From Pelagibacterales bacterium SAG-MED31 (GTDB lineage: Bacteria > Pseudomonadota > Alphaproteobacteria > HIMB59 > GCA-002718135): a stretch of 33,831 nucleotides of DNA. This document shows positions 13,706 through 24,645 of the stretch, piece after piece. The translations under genes and the position numbers were made by a program. The number at the start of each line of letters is the position of its first letter. Within the stretch, counting starts at the first letter, position 1. The stretch spans positions 148,798 to 182,628 of the forward strand of contig JACWEB010000001.1 in assembly GCA_014653715.1 (NCBI GenBank). The letters run 5' to 3'. Under the pieces are notes generated by a model. It was not told the origin of the DNA. It did no database searches and saw only the letters and a program-made list of their open reading frames with translations.

Positions 13706-14225
13706 CAACAGTTAAAAAAGAGTCCGGGTGAAATTGAAAACCATATACATTATTAATAGTATCTTCTATAGCCATAGCAACATTAGATTCTACACATCTC
13801 ATCGTTATTTTTAATGATGAAGAATTGAAAGGCTCTTTCAGCTTTAGAGAGTGATAGCGCCCTGCTAAAAAAACCTTATTAGGCTTAAATAAAGCACTTT
13901 CTTTTAAAGTTTTAATTTTAGACTGATAACCATGATATATTTTTTTTTGAGGAACTATATCAGCATTTTCCCCATATAATATTTGCTGAAAACCAAGACA
14001 AATACCTATAATTTTTTTATCCCCTTTGTACTTCTTATATACTTTTTGTGTTTCAGGATAGTGTGAGGGGTTACCAGGGCCTGGTGAAAAAATAATAATT
14101 TTAGATTTTTCTAATTGGTGCCAATTAATATCATAATAATTAGAAACATAAGTTGGAGAAAAACCCTCTAAGAGATGAACAAGATTATACGTGAAGGAAT
14201 CCTCGTGATCGATTACGTAAATCAT
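13668..14225 (-). CDS. pabA: Aminodeoxychorismate synthase glutamine amidotransferase component
   Basis: Class I glutamine amidotransferase that releases ammonia for PabB. The 185-aa protein shows IDHEDSFTYNLVHLL at the N-terminus, FSPGPGNP (47-54), the nucleophile C76 in IGICLGFQ, HGYQSKI, RYHSL, and the catalytic H166 in FQFHPDSF. The usual third residue of the triad is glutamate (HPES); here it is D168. Like all PabA/TrpG proteins it could also serve anthranilate synthase, but only the folate genes are nearby. Its start overlaps the pabB stop by 4 bp (ATGA). Confidence 0.9.
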   Translation of the reverse strand: MIYVIDHEDSFTYNLVHLLEGFSPTYVSNYYDINWHQLEKSKIIIFSPGPGNPSHYPETQKVYKKYKGDKKIIGICLGFQQILYGENADIVPQKKIYHGYQSKIKTLKESALFKPNKVFLAGRYHSLKLKEPFNSSSLKITMRCVESNVAMAIEDTINNVYGFQFHPDSFLTVDGKFLIQKVLQL

Positions 14226-15433
14226 GTTTTAAATAAATCTAAAAGTGATTTCGCTTTAATATAATTTTCTTTATATTCTCTTTTGGGTTTGCTGTCGATA
14301 ACAACACCACTTGCAGCTGAAATTTCAGCTCGTTTTTTATAATTTAAGATTGAGCGAATAATAATATTAAAACGCATGTCCCCATTAGCATTTATATAAC
14401 CAAAACTACCAGTATAAATATTCCTATTTAATTTTTCACAGCCATTAAGAAGTTTTATCGTATTTATTTTTGGACAACCAATGACGGATCCGCCGGGCAT
14501 CATTGCAGAAATAATGTCATGATTAGTAATGCGTTTCTTAAGCCTACCTTTTATCTCGGTGACATAGTGATAGAGGTCCCTATACTGTTCGACAGTTTTT
14601 AATTTATTAATTTTTACCGAACCCGTTTTACATATGCGTGATAAATCATTACGCTCCATATCAACAATCATATTATGCTCTTTGCTCTCTTTTTCATTTT
14701 TCTTAAAAAAGTTATTAGCGAATTTTTTGGTCATTTTTTTTGTACGATTTAGAGTACCAGCTATTGGCTTTGTAATAATAACATCCTTCTTTTTTTCAAT
14801 AAGAGTTTCTGGGGAGCAGCTGATAATACTATAATCCTTATCTCTTATTAAAAAACTTTCTGGAGATTCATTTATGCTCATTAATTTCCAAAAAAAACTA
14901 ACAGCATCAATATTGGATTTATTTGAATAGGTTTGACAAATTTTAATTTGATATGTTTCTCCTAATTGAATTTTTTTAGAAAAATGTTTAAATAAATTAG
15001 AATATTTTGATTCATCTAAATTCAAATTAAATTTTTTTTGGTAAAAATATTTATTTTCAGGTTTTGAAGTTTGTAATTGTCTAAAATTTTTTAATAAACT
15101 TTTAATTACAATATTTTTTCGAATTTTAATTATAGTCTGGGGTTTGTAAACAAGTCCTGGATAAAAATTTAAACTTTGTTGTTTAGGAATTTTAATTTTA
15201 ATATTTTCACATAAAAGCTGAAAACCAAAAAAGCCAATATAACAATTTAATTCCTTGATAGGAGAAGTTGATTGGGACGTTTTCTTATTAAGAAAATTTT
15301 TAAAATTCTTAGAATTTAAAGTGATCTTCTCTTTGAAATCAGTATAAACGTCGTATCCACCAATAGTTTTGTATATTATTAGTGGTTTATTTGATTGAAA
15401 AATCTTATTGAGGTATTCTTTATTGTTCAGCAC
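14222..15433 (-). CDS. pabB: Aminodeoxychorismate synthase component I (chorismate-binding)
   Basis: Chorismate-using enzyme of 403 aa; with PabA it makes 4-amino-4-deoxychorismate. The chorismate-binding domain (about residues 140-400) contains GETYQIKICQ, SPESFLIRD, SCSPETLIE, the EHNMIVDMERNDLSRIC helix, the MMPGGSVIGCPK loop and SGVVIDSKPKREY. The key tetrad region reads TKPIAGTLNR: most PabB have PIKGT with a lysine that attacks chorismate, whereas alanine is typical of TrpE. The N-terminal tryptophan-feedback LLES motif of TrpE is not seen. Operon position with pabA, pabC and folP makes PabB the best call. Start is GTG, only 28 bp from the divergent DUF2141 gene. Confidence 0.82.
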   Translation of the reverse strand: MLNNKEYLNKIFQSNKPLIIYKTIGGYDVYTDFKEKITLNSKNFKNFLNKKTSQSTSPIKELNCYIGFFGFQLLCENIKIKIPKQQSLNFYPGLVYKPQTIIKIRKNIVIKSLLKNFRQLQTSKPENKYFYQKKFNLNLDESKYSNLFKHFSKKIQLGETYQIKICQTYSNKSNIDAVSFFWKLMSINESPESFLIRDKDYSIISCSPETLIEKKKDVIITKPIAGTLNRTKKMTKKFANNFFKKNEKESKEHNMIVDMERNDLSRICKTGSVKINKLKTVEQYRDLYHYVTEIKGRLKKRITNHDIISAMMPGGSVIGCPKINTIKLLNGCEKLNRNIYTGSFGYINANGDMRFNIIIRSILNYKKRAEISAASGVVIDSKPKREYKENYIKAKSLLDLFKT

Positions 15434-15461
15434 GTAAATCTATTATAATTAGGTAAAATAT

Positions 15462-15884
15462 ATGAAACATACCTTTATTCAAAAAATTGTTTTTTTGCTT
15501 GTATTATTTTTCTCTAGCGTAGTTTTATCGCATGGGACACTAATAATTCCAAATGTAGAGCATGAAAAAGGATACATTCATGTAGCTATATATGATTCAC
15601 AAGATGCTTTCCTTAATGAAGATCAGGCGATTGAAATAATCAGAAAAAAAGCAAGTAAAGGGAAAGTCACCGTGCCATTTTCAAAAATACACGAAGGTCA
15701 AATTGCGTTTGTAATATATCATGATGAAGATAATGATGGTGAATTGAAGACAGGTCTTTTTTGGAGACCAAAAGAGGGCTTTGCTTTTAGCAACAATTAC
15801 AATCCCAAAGGGCCTCCAAAGTTTAAAAAAGCAGCAATAATGTTGGAACATGGAGTGCCGGTTGAAATAGAGTTGAATTATTAA
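15462..15884 (+). CDS. DUF2141 family secreted protein
   Basis: A 140-aa protein with a signal peptide (MKHTFIQKIVFLLVLFFSSVVLSHG) and a DUF2141 (PF09912) domain. Family features are IHVAIYDSQDAFLNE, the acidic HDEDNDGELKTGLF stretch and the strongly conserved PKEGFAFSNN with PKFKKAAIML. It is predicted to be periplasmic or outer-surface with a small beta-sandwich; function unknown. The acidic D-D-N-D run may bind calcium. It starts 28 bp from the divergent pabB gene, so both promoters must overlap, and it leads into cysS with a 13-bp gap. Confidence 0.85.
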   Translation: MKHTFIQKIVFLLVLFFSSVVLSHGTLIIPNVEHEKGYIHVAIYDSQDAFLNEDQAIEIIRKKASKGKVTVPFSKIHEGQIAFVIYHDEDNDGELKTGLFWRPKEGFAFSNNYNPKGPPKFKKAAIMLEHGVPVEIELNY

Positions 15885-15897
15885 ACACTCTTAAGTT

Positions 15898-17280
15898 ATG
15901 GTCTTAAAAATTCACAACACATTAACAGGAACTAAAGAAATATTTAAGCCTGTAGATGAAAGCCATGTCAGAGTCTATGCATGTGGACCAACGGTTTATA
16001 ACTTTGCACATATTGGTAATGCAAGAATGGCAGTTGCTAATGATCTATTAATAAATGTTTTGCGAACACAATTTAATAAAGTCACCTATGTTTCTAACAT
16101 CACAGATATTGATGATAAAATTATAGAAGCAGCGCATGATCTCAATGAACCCATTAAAAATTTAACGAAAAAATATACAAAAATTTATAACGAAGATATG
16201 AGTTATCTTAATGTGCAACTTCCTGATATTCAACCGCGAGCAACTGATCATATCAAAGAGATGATAAATCTTATTACAAAATTAATAAACAGTGGTAACG
16301 CATACGAAAAAAATGGCCATATATTATTTCATGTTCCAAGCTATTCAAAATACGGTGTTCTATCTAAAAGAAACAGGGATGAACAAATTGCTGGAAGTAG
16401 AGTTGAAGTGGCACCTTTTAAAAAAGATCCAGCTGATTTTATTTTGTGGAAACCATCGCCTGACCCTATGCCAGGTTGGGAATCACCTTGGGGATTTGGT
16501 CGACCAGGTTGGCACTTAGAGTGTTCAGCGATGTCTGAAAAAACTTTAGGACTTCCATTTGATATTCATAGCGGTGGAATGGATTTAGTTTTTCCACATC
16601 ATGAAAATGAGATTGCTCAAACTTGCTCATTACATAAAAATCATGACCCTGATAATTTTGCACACTTTTGGTTTCATAATGGTTTTGTAAATGTTGAGGG
16701 AGAGAAAATGTCAAAATCAATTGGCAATATTCGATTAGTTCACGATTTAAAAAATCAGTACAGTGGAGAGGTGTTAAGATTAACTCTTTTATCAGCTCAT
16801 TACAGGCAACCTCTAAACTGGACTAAAGAAATAATAGATCAAAACAGTAAAATGTTGGATCGTCTTTATCGCTCTCTAAAAGATCTGCAAGATATAGAAT
16901 TAACTTCAGAAAATTTATCCAATTACGTTATGGAAAGCTTATTAGATGATTTAAATACCCCTAAATTATTGGCCCATCTTAATACTTTAACCAACAAACT
17001 GTCTACGGCCAATAGAAATGAAAAAATTAATATCAAAAATAATCTTATCGCGGCTGGGAAAATTTTAGGAATAATGAAGGAAGACCCTGATGTATGGCTT
17101 GGTTACAATCAATCGTCAAATCCTGAAAAAGAAGAAATAGAGGGGTTGATAAATCAACGTAATGAAGCTAGACGCGACAAAGATTTTAAACTGGCAGATG
17201 AAATTAGAGACAAACTTAAAATAAAAGGTATTGAAATAGAAGATACAAATAACGGGACTATTTGGCGAAAAGACTCATGA
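15898..17280 (+). CDS. cysS: Cysteinyl-tRNA synthetase
   Basis: Charges tRNA-Cys in the cytoplasm. Class I synthetase of 460 aa: zinc ligand C29 in YACGPTVYN, the HIGH-like HIGN at 38-41, further zinc ligands in WHLECSAM and in [10 protein letters not shown], and the signature EKMSKSIGN. The C-terminal helical domain (residues 310-460) is complete and ends with the usual [14 protein letters not shown]. The length is normal. The last codon pair overlaps the thrS start (ATGA), so the two synthetases are co-translated. Confidence 0.97.
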   Translation: MVLKIHNTLTGTKEIFKPVDESHVRVYACGPTVYNFAHIGNARMAVANDLLINVLRTQFNKVTYVSNITDIDDKIIEAAHDLNEPIKNLTKKYTKIYNEDMSYLNVQLPDIQPRATDHIKEMINLITKLINSGNAYEKNGHILFHVPSYSKYGVLSKRNRDEQIAGSRVEVAPFKKDPADFILWKPSPDPMPGWESPWGFGRPGWHLECSAMSEKTLGLPFDIHSGGMDLVFPHHENEIAQTCSLHKNHDPDNFAHFWFHNGFVNVEGEKMSKSIGNIRLVHDLKNQYSGEVLRLTLLSAHYRQPLNWTKEIIDQNSKMLDRLYRSLKDLQDIELTSENLSNYVMESLLDDLNTPKLLAHLNTLTNKLSTANRNEKINIKNNLIAAGKILGIMKEDPDVWLGYNQSSNPEKEEIEGLINQRNEARRDKDFKLADEIRDKLKIKGIEIEDTNNGTIWRKDS

Positions 17281-19199
17281 GCAATAATATTACAATTACT
17301 TTTCCAGATGGAAATACAAAATCAGTAGAAAAGGGTATCTCTGGTTTTGATCTTGCAAATCAAATATCTAAATCCCTTGCTAAAGAGTCAGTGGCAATCC
17401 AAATTGATGGGAAAATTTGTGACCTTTCATTAGAGCTGAATCAAGATTGTAAGGTTGTTATAATTAAAAGAGAAAATGAAGAAGCTCTAGATATTATTAG
17501 ACATGATTGTGCGCATGTTATGGCTGAAGCAGTTCAATCCCTTTTTCCTGGAACGCAAGTAACGATTGGACCATCAATTGAAAATGGTTTCTATTACGAC
17601 TTTGCGCGTAAAGAACCTTTTACTCTCTCTGATCTGCCTAAGATTGAAAAAAAAATGCACGAGATTATCAATAGAGGAAAGAAATTTACGAGAGAATTTT
17701 GGTCACGTGATGAAGCGATAAATTTTTTTAAAGAAAAAGGTGAAGAATATAAAGTTGAGCTGATTAAAGATTTAGACACTGATGAGGAAATCACAATATA
17801 CAAGCAAGGGGAGTGGCTTGATCTTTGTCGCGGTCCTCACATGATAAGTACCAAACAGATTGGTAAAGGTTTTAAATTAATGAAAGTTGCTGGTGCCTAT
17901 TGGAGAGGTGACTCTAATAATACAATGCTCACTCGTATCTATGGAACTGCTTGGAGAAATGAAAAGGAACTGGAAAATCACTTGCAACAAATTGAAGAAG
18001 CGGAAAAAAGAGATCACCGTAAACTTGGAAAAGAAATGGATTTATTTCACTTTCAAGAAGAAGCTCCTGGAGCTGTATTTTGGCATCCTAAAGGTTGGAA
18101 GTTATTTCAATCTTTAATAAATTATATGCGAAACAGGCAAGATAAGGCAGGGTATGTAGAGACCAATACACCTGACATGATGGATAAATCTCTTTGGGAG
18201 ACTTCTGGTCACTGGGATAAGTTTAGTGACATGATGTTTAGGACTGAAGCAAAAGACGAAAAAATATATGCGATCAAACCAATGAATTGTCCTGGTGCTG
18301 TTGAAATTTTTAAACAAGGATTAAAAAGTTATCGTGACCTTCCATTTTTATTAGCTGAATTTGGAAAAGTTCATCGCTACGAACCATCAGGTGCATTGCA
18401 CGGATTAATGCGTGTTAGAGCCTTTACACAAGATGATGCACATATCTTTTGTACTGAGGATCAAATTACAGAAGAAAGTAAAATTGTTTGTGATCTCATT
18501 CTGAGTATTTACAAAGATTTTGGCTTTAATGATGTCAGGATAAAGTTTTCTGATAGACCTGAAAAGCGCGTCGGTGAAGATGCTGTTTGGGACAAAGCAG
18601 AAAAAGCATTAATGCAAGCGATGGAAGCTACAGGTCTTGAATATACTCTTAATCCAGGTGAGGGAGCATTTTATGGTCCAAAACTTGAATTTGTTTTACG
18701 AGATGCCATTGGCCGTGATTGGCAATGCGGCACACTGCAAGTAGATTTAAATTTACCAGGTAGGCTTGGAGCAACATATATTGCTGAAGATGGTCAAAAG
18801 AAAGTTCCTGTTATGTTGCACAGGGCCCTCTTTGGATCCCTAGAGAGATTTACAGGAATATTAATTGAGCACTATGCAGGGCATTTACCATTATGGTTAT
18901 CTCCTTCTCAAATTGTAGTTGCAACAATAACGTCTGAGTCAGATAAATATGCTCTTGATGTTAAAGGACAGTTGATTAAAAATGGATTACGCGCAGACAC
19001 AGATACTAGAAATGAAAAAATTGGTTATAAAATTCGCGAACACAGTAGTGCTAAAATACCTGTTATTCTTGCTGTTGGGAAAAAAGAAGCAGAAGAAAAA
19101 ACTGTATCTGTTAGACGTTTAGGAAGCCAAAATACAACAGTCGTTAAACTTGATGTATTAATTAACAATCTAAAGACAGAATCACTTTCACCAAATTAA
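17277..19199 (+). CDS. thrS: Threonyl-tRNA synthetase
   Basis: Class II synthetase for tRNA-Thr, 640 aa. Domain order is complete: N-terminal TGS domain ([22 protein letters not shown]), second additional (editing) domain with [16 protein letters not shown] and the DLCRGPHM motif, the catalytic core with zinc and active-site segments [34 protein letters not shown] and [16 protein letters not shown], and the C-terminal anticodon domain. The track ORF starts upstream at TTG; the ATG inside the cysS stop (ATGA) gives the normal N-terminus. No threonine-leader element was seen upstream, as expected for an internal operon gene. Confidence 0.97.
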   Translation: MSNNITITFPDGNTKSVEKGISGFDLANQISKSLAKESVAIQIDGKICDLSLELNQDCKVVIIKRENEEALDIIRHDCAHVMAEAVQSLFPGTQVTIGPSIENGFYYDFARKEPFTLSDLPKIEKKMHEIINRGKKFTREFWSRDEAINFFKEKGEEYKVELIKDLDTDEEITIYKQGEWLDLCRGPHMISTKQIGKGFKLMKVAGAYWRGDSNNTMLTRIYGTAWRNEKELENHLQQIEEAEKRDHRKLGKEMDLFHFQEEAPGAVFWHPKGWKLFQSLINYMRNRQDKAGYVETNTPDMMDKSLWETSGHWDKFSDMMFRTEAKDEKIYAIKPMNCPGAVEIFKQGLKSYRDLPFLLAEFGKVHRYEPSGALHGLMRVRAFTQDDAHIFCTEDQITEESKIVCDLILSIYKDFGFNDVRIKFSDRPEKRVGEDAVWDKAEKALMQAMEATGLEYTLNPGEGAFYGPKLEFVLRDAIGRDWQCGTLQVDLNLPGRLGATYIAEDGQKKVPVMLHRALFGSLERFTGILIEHYAGHLPLWLSPSQIVVATITSESDKYALDVKGQLIKNGLRADTDTRNEKIGYKIREHSSAKIPVILAVGKKEAEEKTVSVRRLGSQNTTVVKLDVLINNLKTESLSPN

Positions 19200-19204
19200 T
19201 TAAT

Positions 19205-20209
19205 ATGTCCAAATTTAATCTAGGTCAATTTCCTACCACTCGACTAAGAAGACTTCGTATGAAAGAATTCTCAAGAAGAATGGTGGGTGAAAATAGTTTA
19301 TCTATTGATGATTTAATTTGGCCATTATTTGTCTGTGAAGGAAGTAATGTTGCAGAAAAAATAAATTCGATGCCGGGTGTTTTTAGATATTCTATTGATA
19401 ATATTTTAAAAGAATTAGAGACTGCAGCTAAATTAAAAATTCCTGCTATCGCATTATTTCCACAGATTGATAATGCTTTAAAAGATGAAAATGGTTCTCA
19501 AGCAATTGATGAAAATAATTTAATTTGCCGAACAATCAAATCAATCAAAAAAAACTTTCCTGATCTTGGTGTTATTTGTGATGTTGCTTTAGATCCTTTT
19601 ACTAATCATGGACATGATGGGTTAGTAATTAATGATATAGTTGATAATGATGCAACATTAGCAGTATTAGAAAAACAAGCCCTTATTCAAGTTAGGGCAG
19701 GTTGTGATATTATTGCTCCATCAGATATGATGGATGGACGTGTGGGAAGAATAAGAAAAGCTCTTGATGATAATAATTTTCACAATACGTTAATACTCTC
19801 TTACGCAGCAAAATATGCGTCTAAATTTTATGGTCCATTTAGAGACGCTATTAGTTCTTCAGGAAATTTAAAAGGTGGAAGTAAATCTACTTATCAAATG
19901 GATATTTCAAATAGCGAAGAAGCATTAAGAGAGGTTGCTTTAGATATAAATGAGGGTGCTGATATGGTGATGATTAAACCAGGCATGCCTTATCTTGATA
20001 TAATTCAAAGAGTAAAATCAGAATTCAAAGTACCTACTTTTGCATATCAAGTTTCAGGTGAGTATGCCATGATTAAAGGTGCAATTGATAATAATTGGTT
20101 AGATTCTAAGGTAATAAAGGAGTCTCTTTTATCATTTAAAAGAGCTGGCGCTGATGGTATCTTAACCTATTTCGCAAAAGAAATTGCAAAGGAACTGACT
20201 AATGAGTGA
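19205..20209 (+). CDS. hemB: Delta-aminolevulinic acid dehydratase (porphobilinogen synthase)
   Basis: Condenses two aminolevulinate molecules to porphobilinogen, the second common step of heme synthesis. 334 aa, starting with FPTTRLRRLRMKEFSR. Segments present include ALFPQI, IAPSDMMDGRVGRIR, the first Schiff-base lysine region SYAAKYASKFYGPFRD and the second lysine in VMIKPGMPYLDI. At the metal loop the zinc-type cysteines are replaced by aspartates (CDVALDPFTNHGHDG), marking the magnesium-dependent, zinc-free type common in Alphaproteobacteria. It follows thrS by 5 bp and overlaps hisI by 8 bp. No Irr-like site lies directly upstream, as the gene is inside an operon. Confidence 0.96.
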   Translation: MSKFNLGQFPTTRLRRLRMKEFSRRMVGENSLSIDDLIWPLFVCEGSNVAEKINSMPGVFRYSIDNILKELETAAKLKIPAIALFPQIDNALKDENGSQAIDENNLICRTIKSIKKNFPDLGVICDVALDPFTNHGHDGLVINDIVDNDATLAVLEKQALIQVRAGCDIIAPSDMMDGRVGRIRKALDDNNFHNTLILSYAAKYASKFYGPFRDAISSSGNLKGGSKSTYQMDISNSEEALREVALDINEGADMVMIKPGMPYLDIIQRVKSEFKVPTFAYQVSGEYAMIKGAIDNNWLDSKVIKESLLSFKRAGADGILTYFAKEIAKELTNE

Positions 20210-20675
20210 TATTAAATTTGAACAAAGAAAAACAATTGAGCAGGTTGAAGAATCTACTGAATTAGCTCCTAAGTTTGATCAAGATGGACTTATACCAGTT
20301 GTAACAACTGATTTTAATTCTGGAGAAGTCTTAATGCAAGGATATATGAATGAAATATCATTTAAAAAAACAATTTCATTAGGTGAAGCAGTTTATTTTT
20401 CACGAAGTAGAAAAATTTTATGGCACAAAGGTAAGACGAGTGGCCTTGTTCAAAAAATAAAAGAAATAAGAATTGATGATGATCAAGATTGTGTATGGTT
20501 GCGTGTAGATGTTCAAGGTGGAGCAAGTTGTCATGTAGGATATAGATCTTGTTTTTATAGAAGCGTTCCGTTTGGAGAGAAAAGTGGATCGATTGTTTTA
20601 AAATTTGAAGAAAAAGAAAAGGTTTTTGACCCAAAAGAAGTCTATGGAAATGCACCTAATCCAACAAAACTATAA
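20202..20675 (+). CDS. hisI: Phosphoribosyl-AMP cyclohydrolase
   Basis: Third step of histidine synthesis: opens the purine ring of phosphoribosyl-AMP. The 157-aa single-domain protein has the substrate segments MQGYMNEISF, AVYFSRSRKILWHKGKTSG, the magnesium-binding acidic motif in IDDDQDCVWLRVD, and the zinc cysteines in GGASCHVGYRSCFYR. There is no fused HisE domain. The C-terminal tail DPKEVYGNAP is typical of the alphaproteobacterial form. It overlaps the hemB stop; the neighbours are unrelated in pathway, as is common in compact genomes. Confidence 0.92.
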   Translation: MSDIKFEQRKTIEQVEESTELAPKFDQDGLIPVVTTDFNSGEVLMQGYMNEISFKKTISLGEAVYFSRSRKILWHKGKTSGLVQKIKEIRIDDDQDCVWLRVDVQGGASCHVGYRSCFYRSVPFGEKSGSIVLKFEEKEKVFDPKEVYGNAPNPTKL

Positions 20676-20720
20676 TCTTATTTACAATCAAAATTAAAGG
20701 CATAAAGCAATAATCTGTTT

Positions 20721-21311
20721 ATGACATCAAAACTAAAATTTATTGAAACAAGCAAGCTACCTACAGATGTAGGCGAATTTACTGTTCATGCATTTACAGA
20801 TGAGAAAGACTCTAAAGATCACTTAGTAATTGGGATGGGCGATTTATTAACAAATGAACCTGTCTTAAGTAGAATACACTCTCAATGCATTACAGGAGAA
20901 TCTTTTTTTAGTATGCGTTGTGATTGCCGCTATCAATTAACTGAGTCACTTACACAAATTGCAGAAAAAGGTCGTGGGGTAGTTTTCTATTTGCAACAAG
21001 AAGGTAGGGGAATTGGCCTATCAAATAAAATTAGAGCTTATAACCTTCAAGACAAAGGTTTTGATACGGTAGAGGCAAATCATCAATTAGGTTTTAAAGA
21101 AGATGAAAGAGGATACGAAATAGTATCTGATATGATTAACTTTCTTGGAATTAAAGCTGTTGATTTAATGACTAACAACCCTAAAAAACTAAAAGCTCTT
21201 GAGGCTATGGGAGTTGTTGTTAATCAACGGGTACCACTTTACTCTAGTACCAATAAATATAATGAAAAATATATATCAACAAAAGTAAAGAAGCTTGGTC
21301 ATTTGATATAA
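20721..21311 (+). CDS. ribA: GTP cyclohydrolase II
   Basis: First step of riboflavin synthesis. 196 aa with no fused RibB domain. It has the zinc-binding HSQCITGESFFSMRCDCRYQL stretch (three cysteines), the catalytic and GTP-binding LQQEGRGIGL, DTVEANHQLGF, and LMTNNPKKLKAL. All expected catalytic residues (the QEGRGIG arginine, the acid in YLQQE) are present. It sits 45 bp after hisI and 12 bp before the cupin gene. No FMN riboswitch sequence is recognisable in the short upstream spacer. Confidence 0.95.
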   Translation: MTSKLKFIETSKLPTDVGEFTVHAFTDEKDSKDHLVIGMGDLLTNEPVLSRIHSQCITGESFFSMRCDCRYQLTESLTQIAEKGRGVVFYLQQEGRGIGLSNKIRAYNLQDKGFDTVEANHQLGFKEDERGYEIVSDMINFLGIKAVDLMTNNPKKLKALEAMGVVVNQRVPLYSSTNKYNEKYISTKVKKLGHLI

Positions 21312-21323
21312 TTTCTAGTTTTC

Positions 21324-21740
21324 ATGTCTGAATCTGAACACTTAATAAAAAAATTAGAAATGATCACCCACCCTGAAGGTGGACACTTTTCTCAGTCATT
21401 TCGTGATAAAAATAATAATGTTAGTCTAATTTATTATATGCTTCGAAAAAATGAATGGTCACATTGGCACCGATTGACTAAAAATGAAATATTACATTTT
21501 TACAAAGGTGACCCCCTTACTGTTTATACTTCCAAAGATGGTATTGATTTTATTTCTATAACTATAGGTGGGGATAATAATTTTCATTTTGTAGTTGAGG
21601 CTAACAATTGGTTCGCTATGAGATCAACCGGGGAATATAGTTTAATTGGCTGTACTGTAGCACCTGGATTTGATTATGCAGATTTTGAGCTGGCTCCTAA
21701 GAACTGGAAACCATCAAATTTTAATCTAAAATTTAGCTAA
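21324..21740 (+). CDS. DUF985 family cupin protein
   Basis: A 138-aa single beta-barrel protein of the Cupin_5/DUF985 family (PF06172). Recognisable parts are LEMITHPEGGHFSQSFRD, SLIYYMLRKNEWSHWHRLTKNEILHFYKGDPL (metal-type histidines and glutamate), and the C-terminal GCTVAPGFDYADFEL. The enzymatic role, if any, is unknown; some relatives bind nucleotide-sugars or small ligands. It directly follows ribA and precedes katG by 100 bp, so it may be co-transcribed with ribA. Confidence 0.88.
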   Translation: MSESEHLIKKLEMITHPEGGHFSQSFRDKNNNVSLIYYMLRKNEWSHWHRLTKNEILHFYKGDPLTVYTSKDGIDFISITIGGDNNFHFVVEANNWFAMRSTGEYSLIGCTVAPGFDYADFELAPKNWKPSNFNLKFS

Positions 21741-21757
21741 ATGTGATCTATTTTCCT

Positions 21758-21785
21758 TTGCATTAATTACATTTCTTTATATATT
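21758..21785 (+). promoter_or_regulatory. Candidate katG promoter
   Basis: TTGCAT, 16 bp, then TATATT lies in the 100-bp gap before katG, and a clear AAGGAG ribosome binding site precedes the ATG. An alternative -10 is TATAAT at 21786. I see no convincing OxyR, Fur or Irr site here. Confidence 0.3.
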
Positions 21786-21804
21786 TATAATTATACAAAA
21801 ATGA

Positions 21805-23970
<2,166 letters not shown>

Positions 23971-23985
23971 TTAAATTTTTTAATA

Positions 23986-24013
23986 ATTACGACCAGTTAA
24001 ACTTGGTCGTAAT
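23986..24013. terminator. Bidirectional terminator between katG and the TetR gene
   Basis: A perfect 10-bp stem ATTACGACCA / TGGTCGTAAT with an 8-nt loop sits between the two convergent stop codons, touching the TetR stop. The flanks hold short T-runs on each strand (AACTTTT one way, TTATTAAAAAATTT the other). It serves both genes. Confidence 0.75.
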
Positions 24014-24559
24014 CTAACTTTTAAAAGTAGTAGCTCCTTTAAAAATATGTTTTAAAATCTTTTCGTACTGTGCTTTTTTTAAAGAAGTCAGAGTAGGCAT
24101 TTTTAAAGTTTTTCTTGTTTGAGAAATTCCAATAAAAGCAGAAATCATAAGGTCGTATTGAAGAGGACTAACTTTTTTTAATTTTTTTAAAATAGGATTG
24201 CGCATTTTCTTTATATTAATATTTTTAATAAAATTTCCTACAACGGGGTCAGATGAATTCATTATTAACATTTTTACAACAGTTGTTTCATCTTTTATGT
24301 CCATACTTGCTAATAACCAACCAACATATACATCAATAATATTATCATCGTTTATATCAAAATCATGAACCCAATCAAATGAACCTATAGTGGTCTTAAA
24401 TAAATTAAGCTTACTTAAATAATAGCGAGGAATAAGAGCAGCATCTACTTTTGCAGCCTTAGCAATTTGACGAACAGAAACATTTGAATAACCATAGTTC
24501 CAAAATAATTTTTTAGCCTCTTCAAGTATTTTAGATTTTGTTTTTTCAGACTTATTCAT
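24014..24559 (-). CDS. TetR family transcriptional regulator
   Basis: A 181-aa repressor-type protein. Residues about 8-55 are the TetR helix-turn-helix domain (SKILEEAKKLFWNYGYSNVSVRQIAKAAKVD followed by the short IPRYYLSKLNLFKTTI). The rest is a divergent helical ligand domain with no recognised ligand; the LIPRYY variant recalls the TetR subgroup with C-terminal PF17920-type domains. It is divergent from the reductase gene and shares with it a spacer carrying a GTCAACA-TT-TGTTGAC palindrome, so it likely represses itself and the reductase. Confidence 0.88.
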   Translation of the reverse strand: MNKSEKTKSKILEEAKKLFWNYGYSNVSVRQIAKAAKVDAALIPRYYLSKLNLFKTTIGSFDWVHDFDINDDNIIDVYVGWLLASMDIKDETTVVKMLIMNSSDPVVGNFIKNINIKKMRNPILKKLKKVSPLQYDLMISAFIGISQTRKTLKMPTLTSLKKAQYEKILKHIFKGATTFKS

Positions 24560-24584
24560 AACTTTTTATTAACACAAATATTTT

Positions 24585-24600
24585 GTCAACATTTGTTGAC
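24585..24600. promoter_or_regulatory. Probable TetR operator
   Basis: GTCAACA-TT-TGTTGAC is a perfect 7-bp inverted repeat with a 2-bp centre in the 86-bp divergent spacer between the regulator and the reductase gene. It has the size and symmetry of a TetR-family operator and contains a TTGAC that may belong to a -35 box. Ligand and exact promoters are not known. Confidence 0.6.
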
Positions 24601-24645
24601 TTTTATCATATCTATACTTAGAAGGAAAGAAATTAAGGAGAATAA

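Noticed and set aside
14222-15433. Calling the gene trpE because of PIAGT
   Set aside because: The neighbours are pabA, pabC and folate genes, the tryptophan-feedback LLES motif is not visible, and no trpD/trpC lies nearby; PabB with an altered motif fits better.
17200-17280. A T-box or threonine leader before thrS
   Set aside because: thrS starts inside the cysS stop codon, leaving no leader.
16292-18317. ORFs of 67-84 aa on both strands inside cysS and thrS
   Set aside because: Out-of-frame or antisense copies of synthetase coding sequence with no recognisable protein features.
20676-20720. An FMN riboswitch before ribA
   Set aside because: The spacer is 45 bp and AT-rich; it has none of the conserved RFN segments and is too short.
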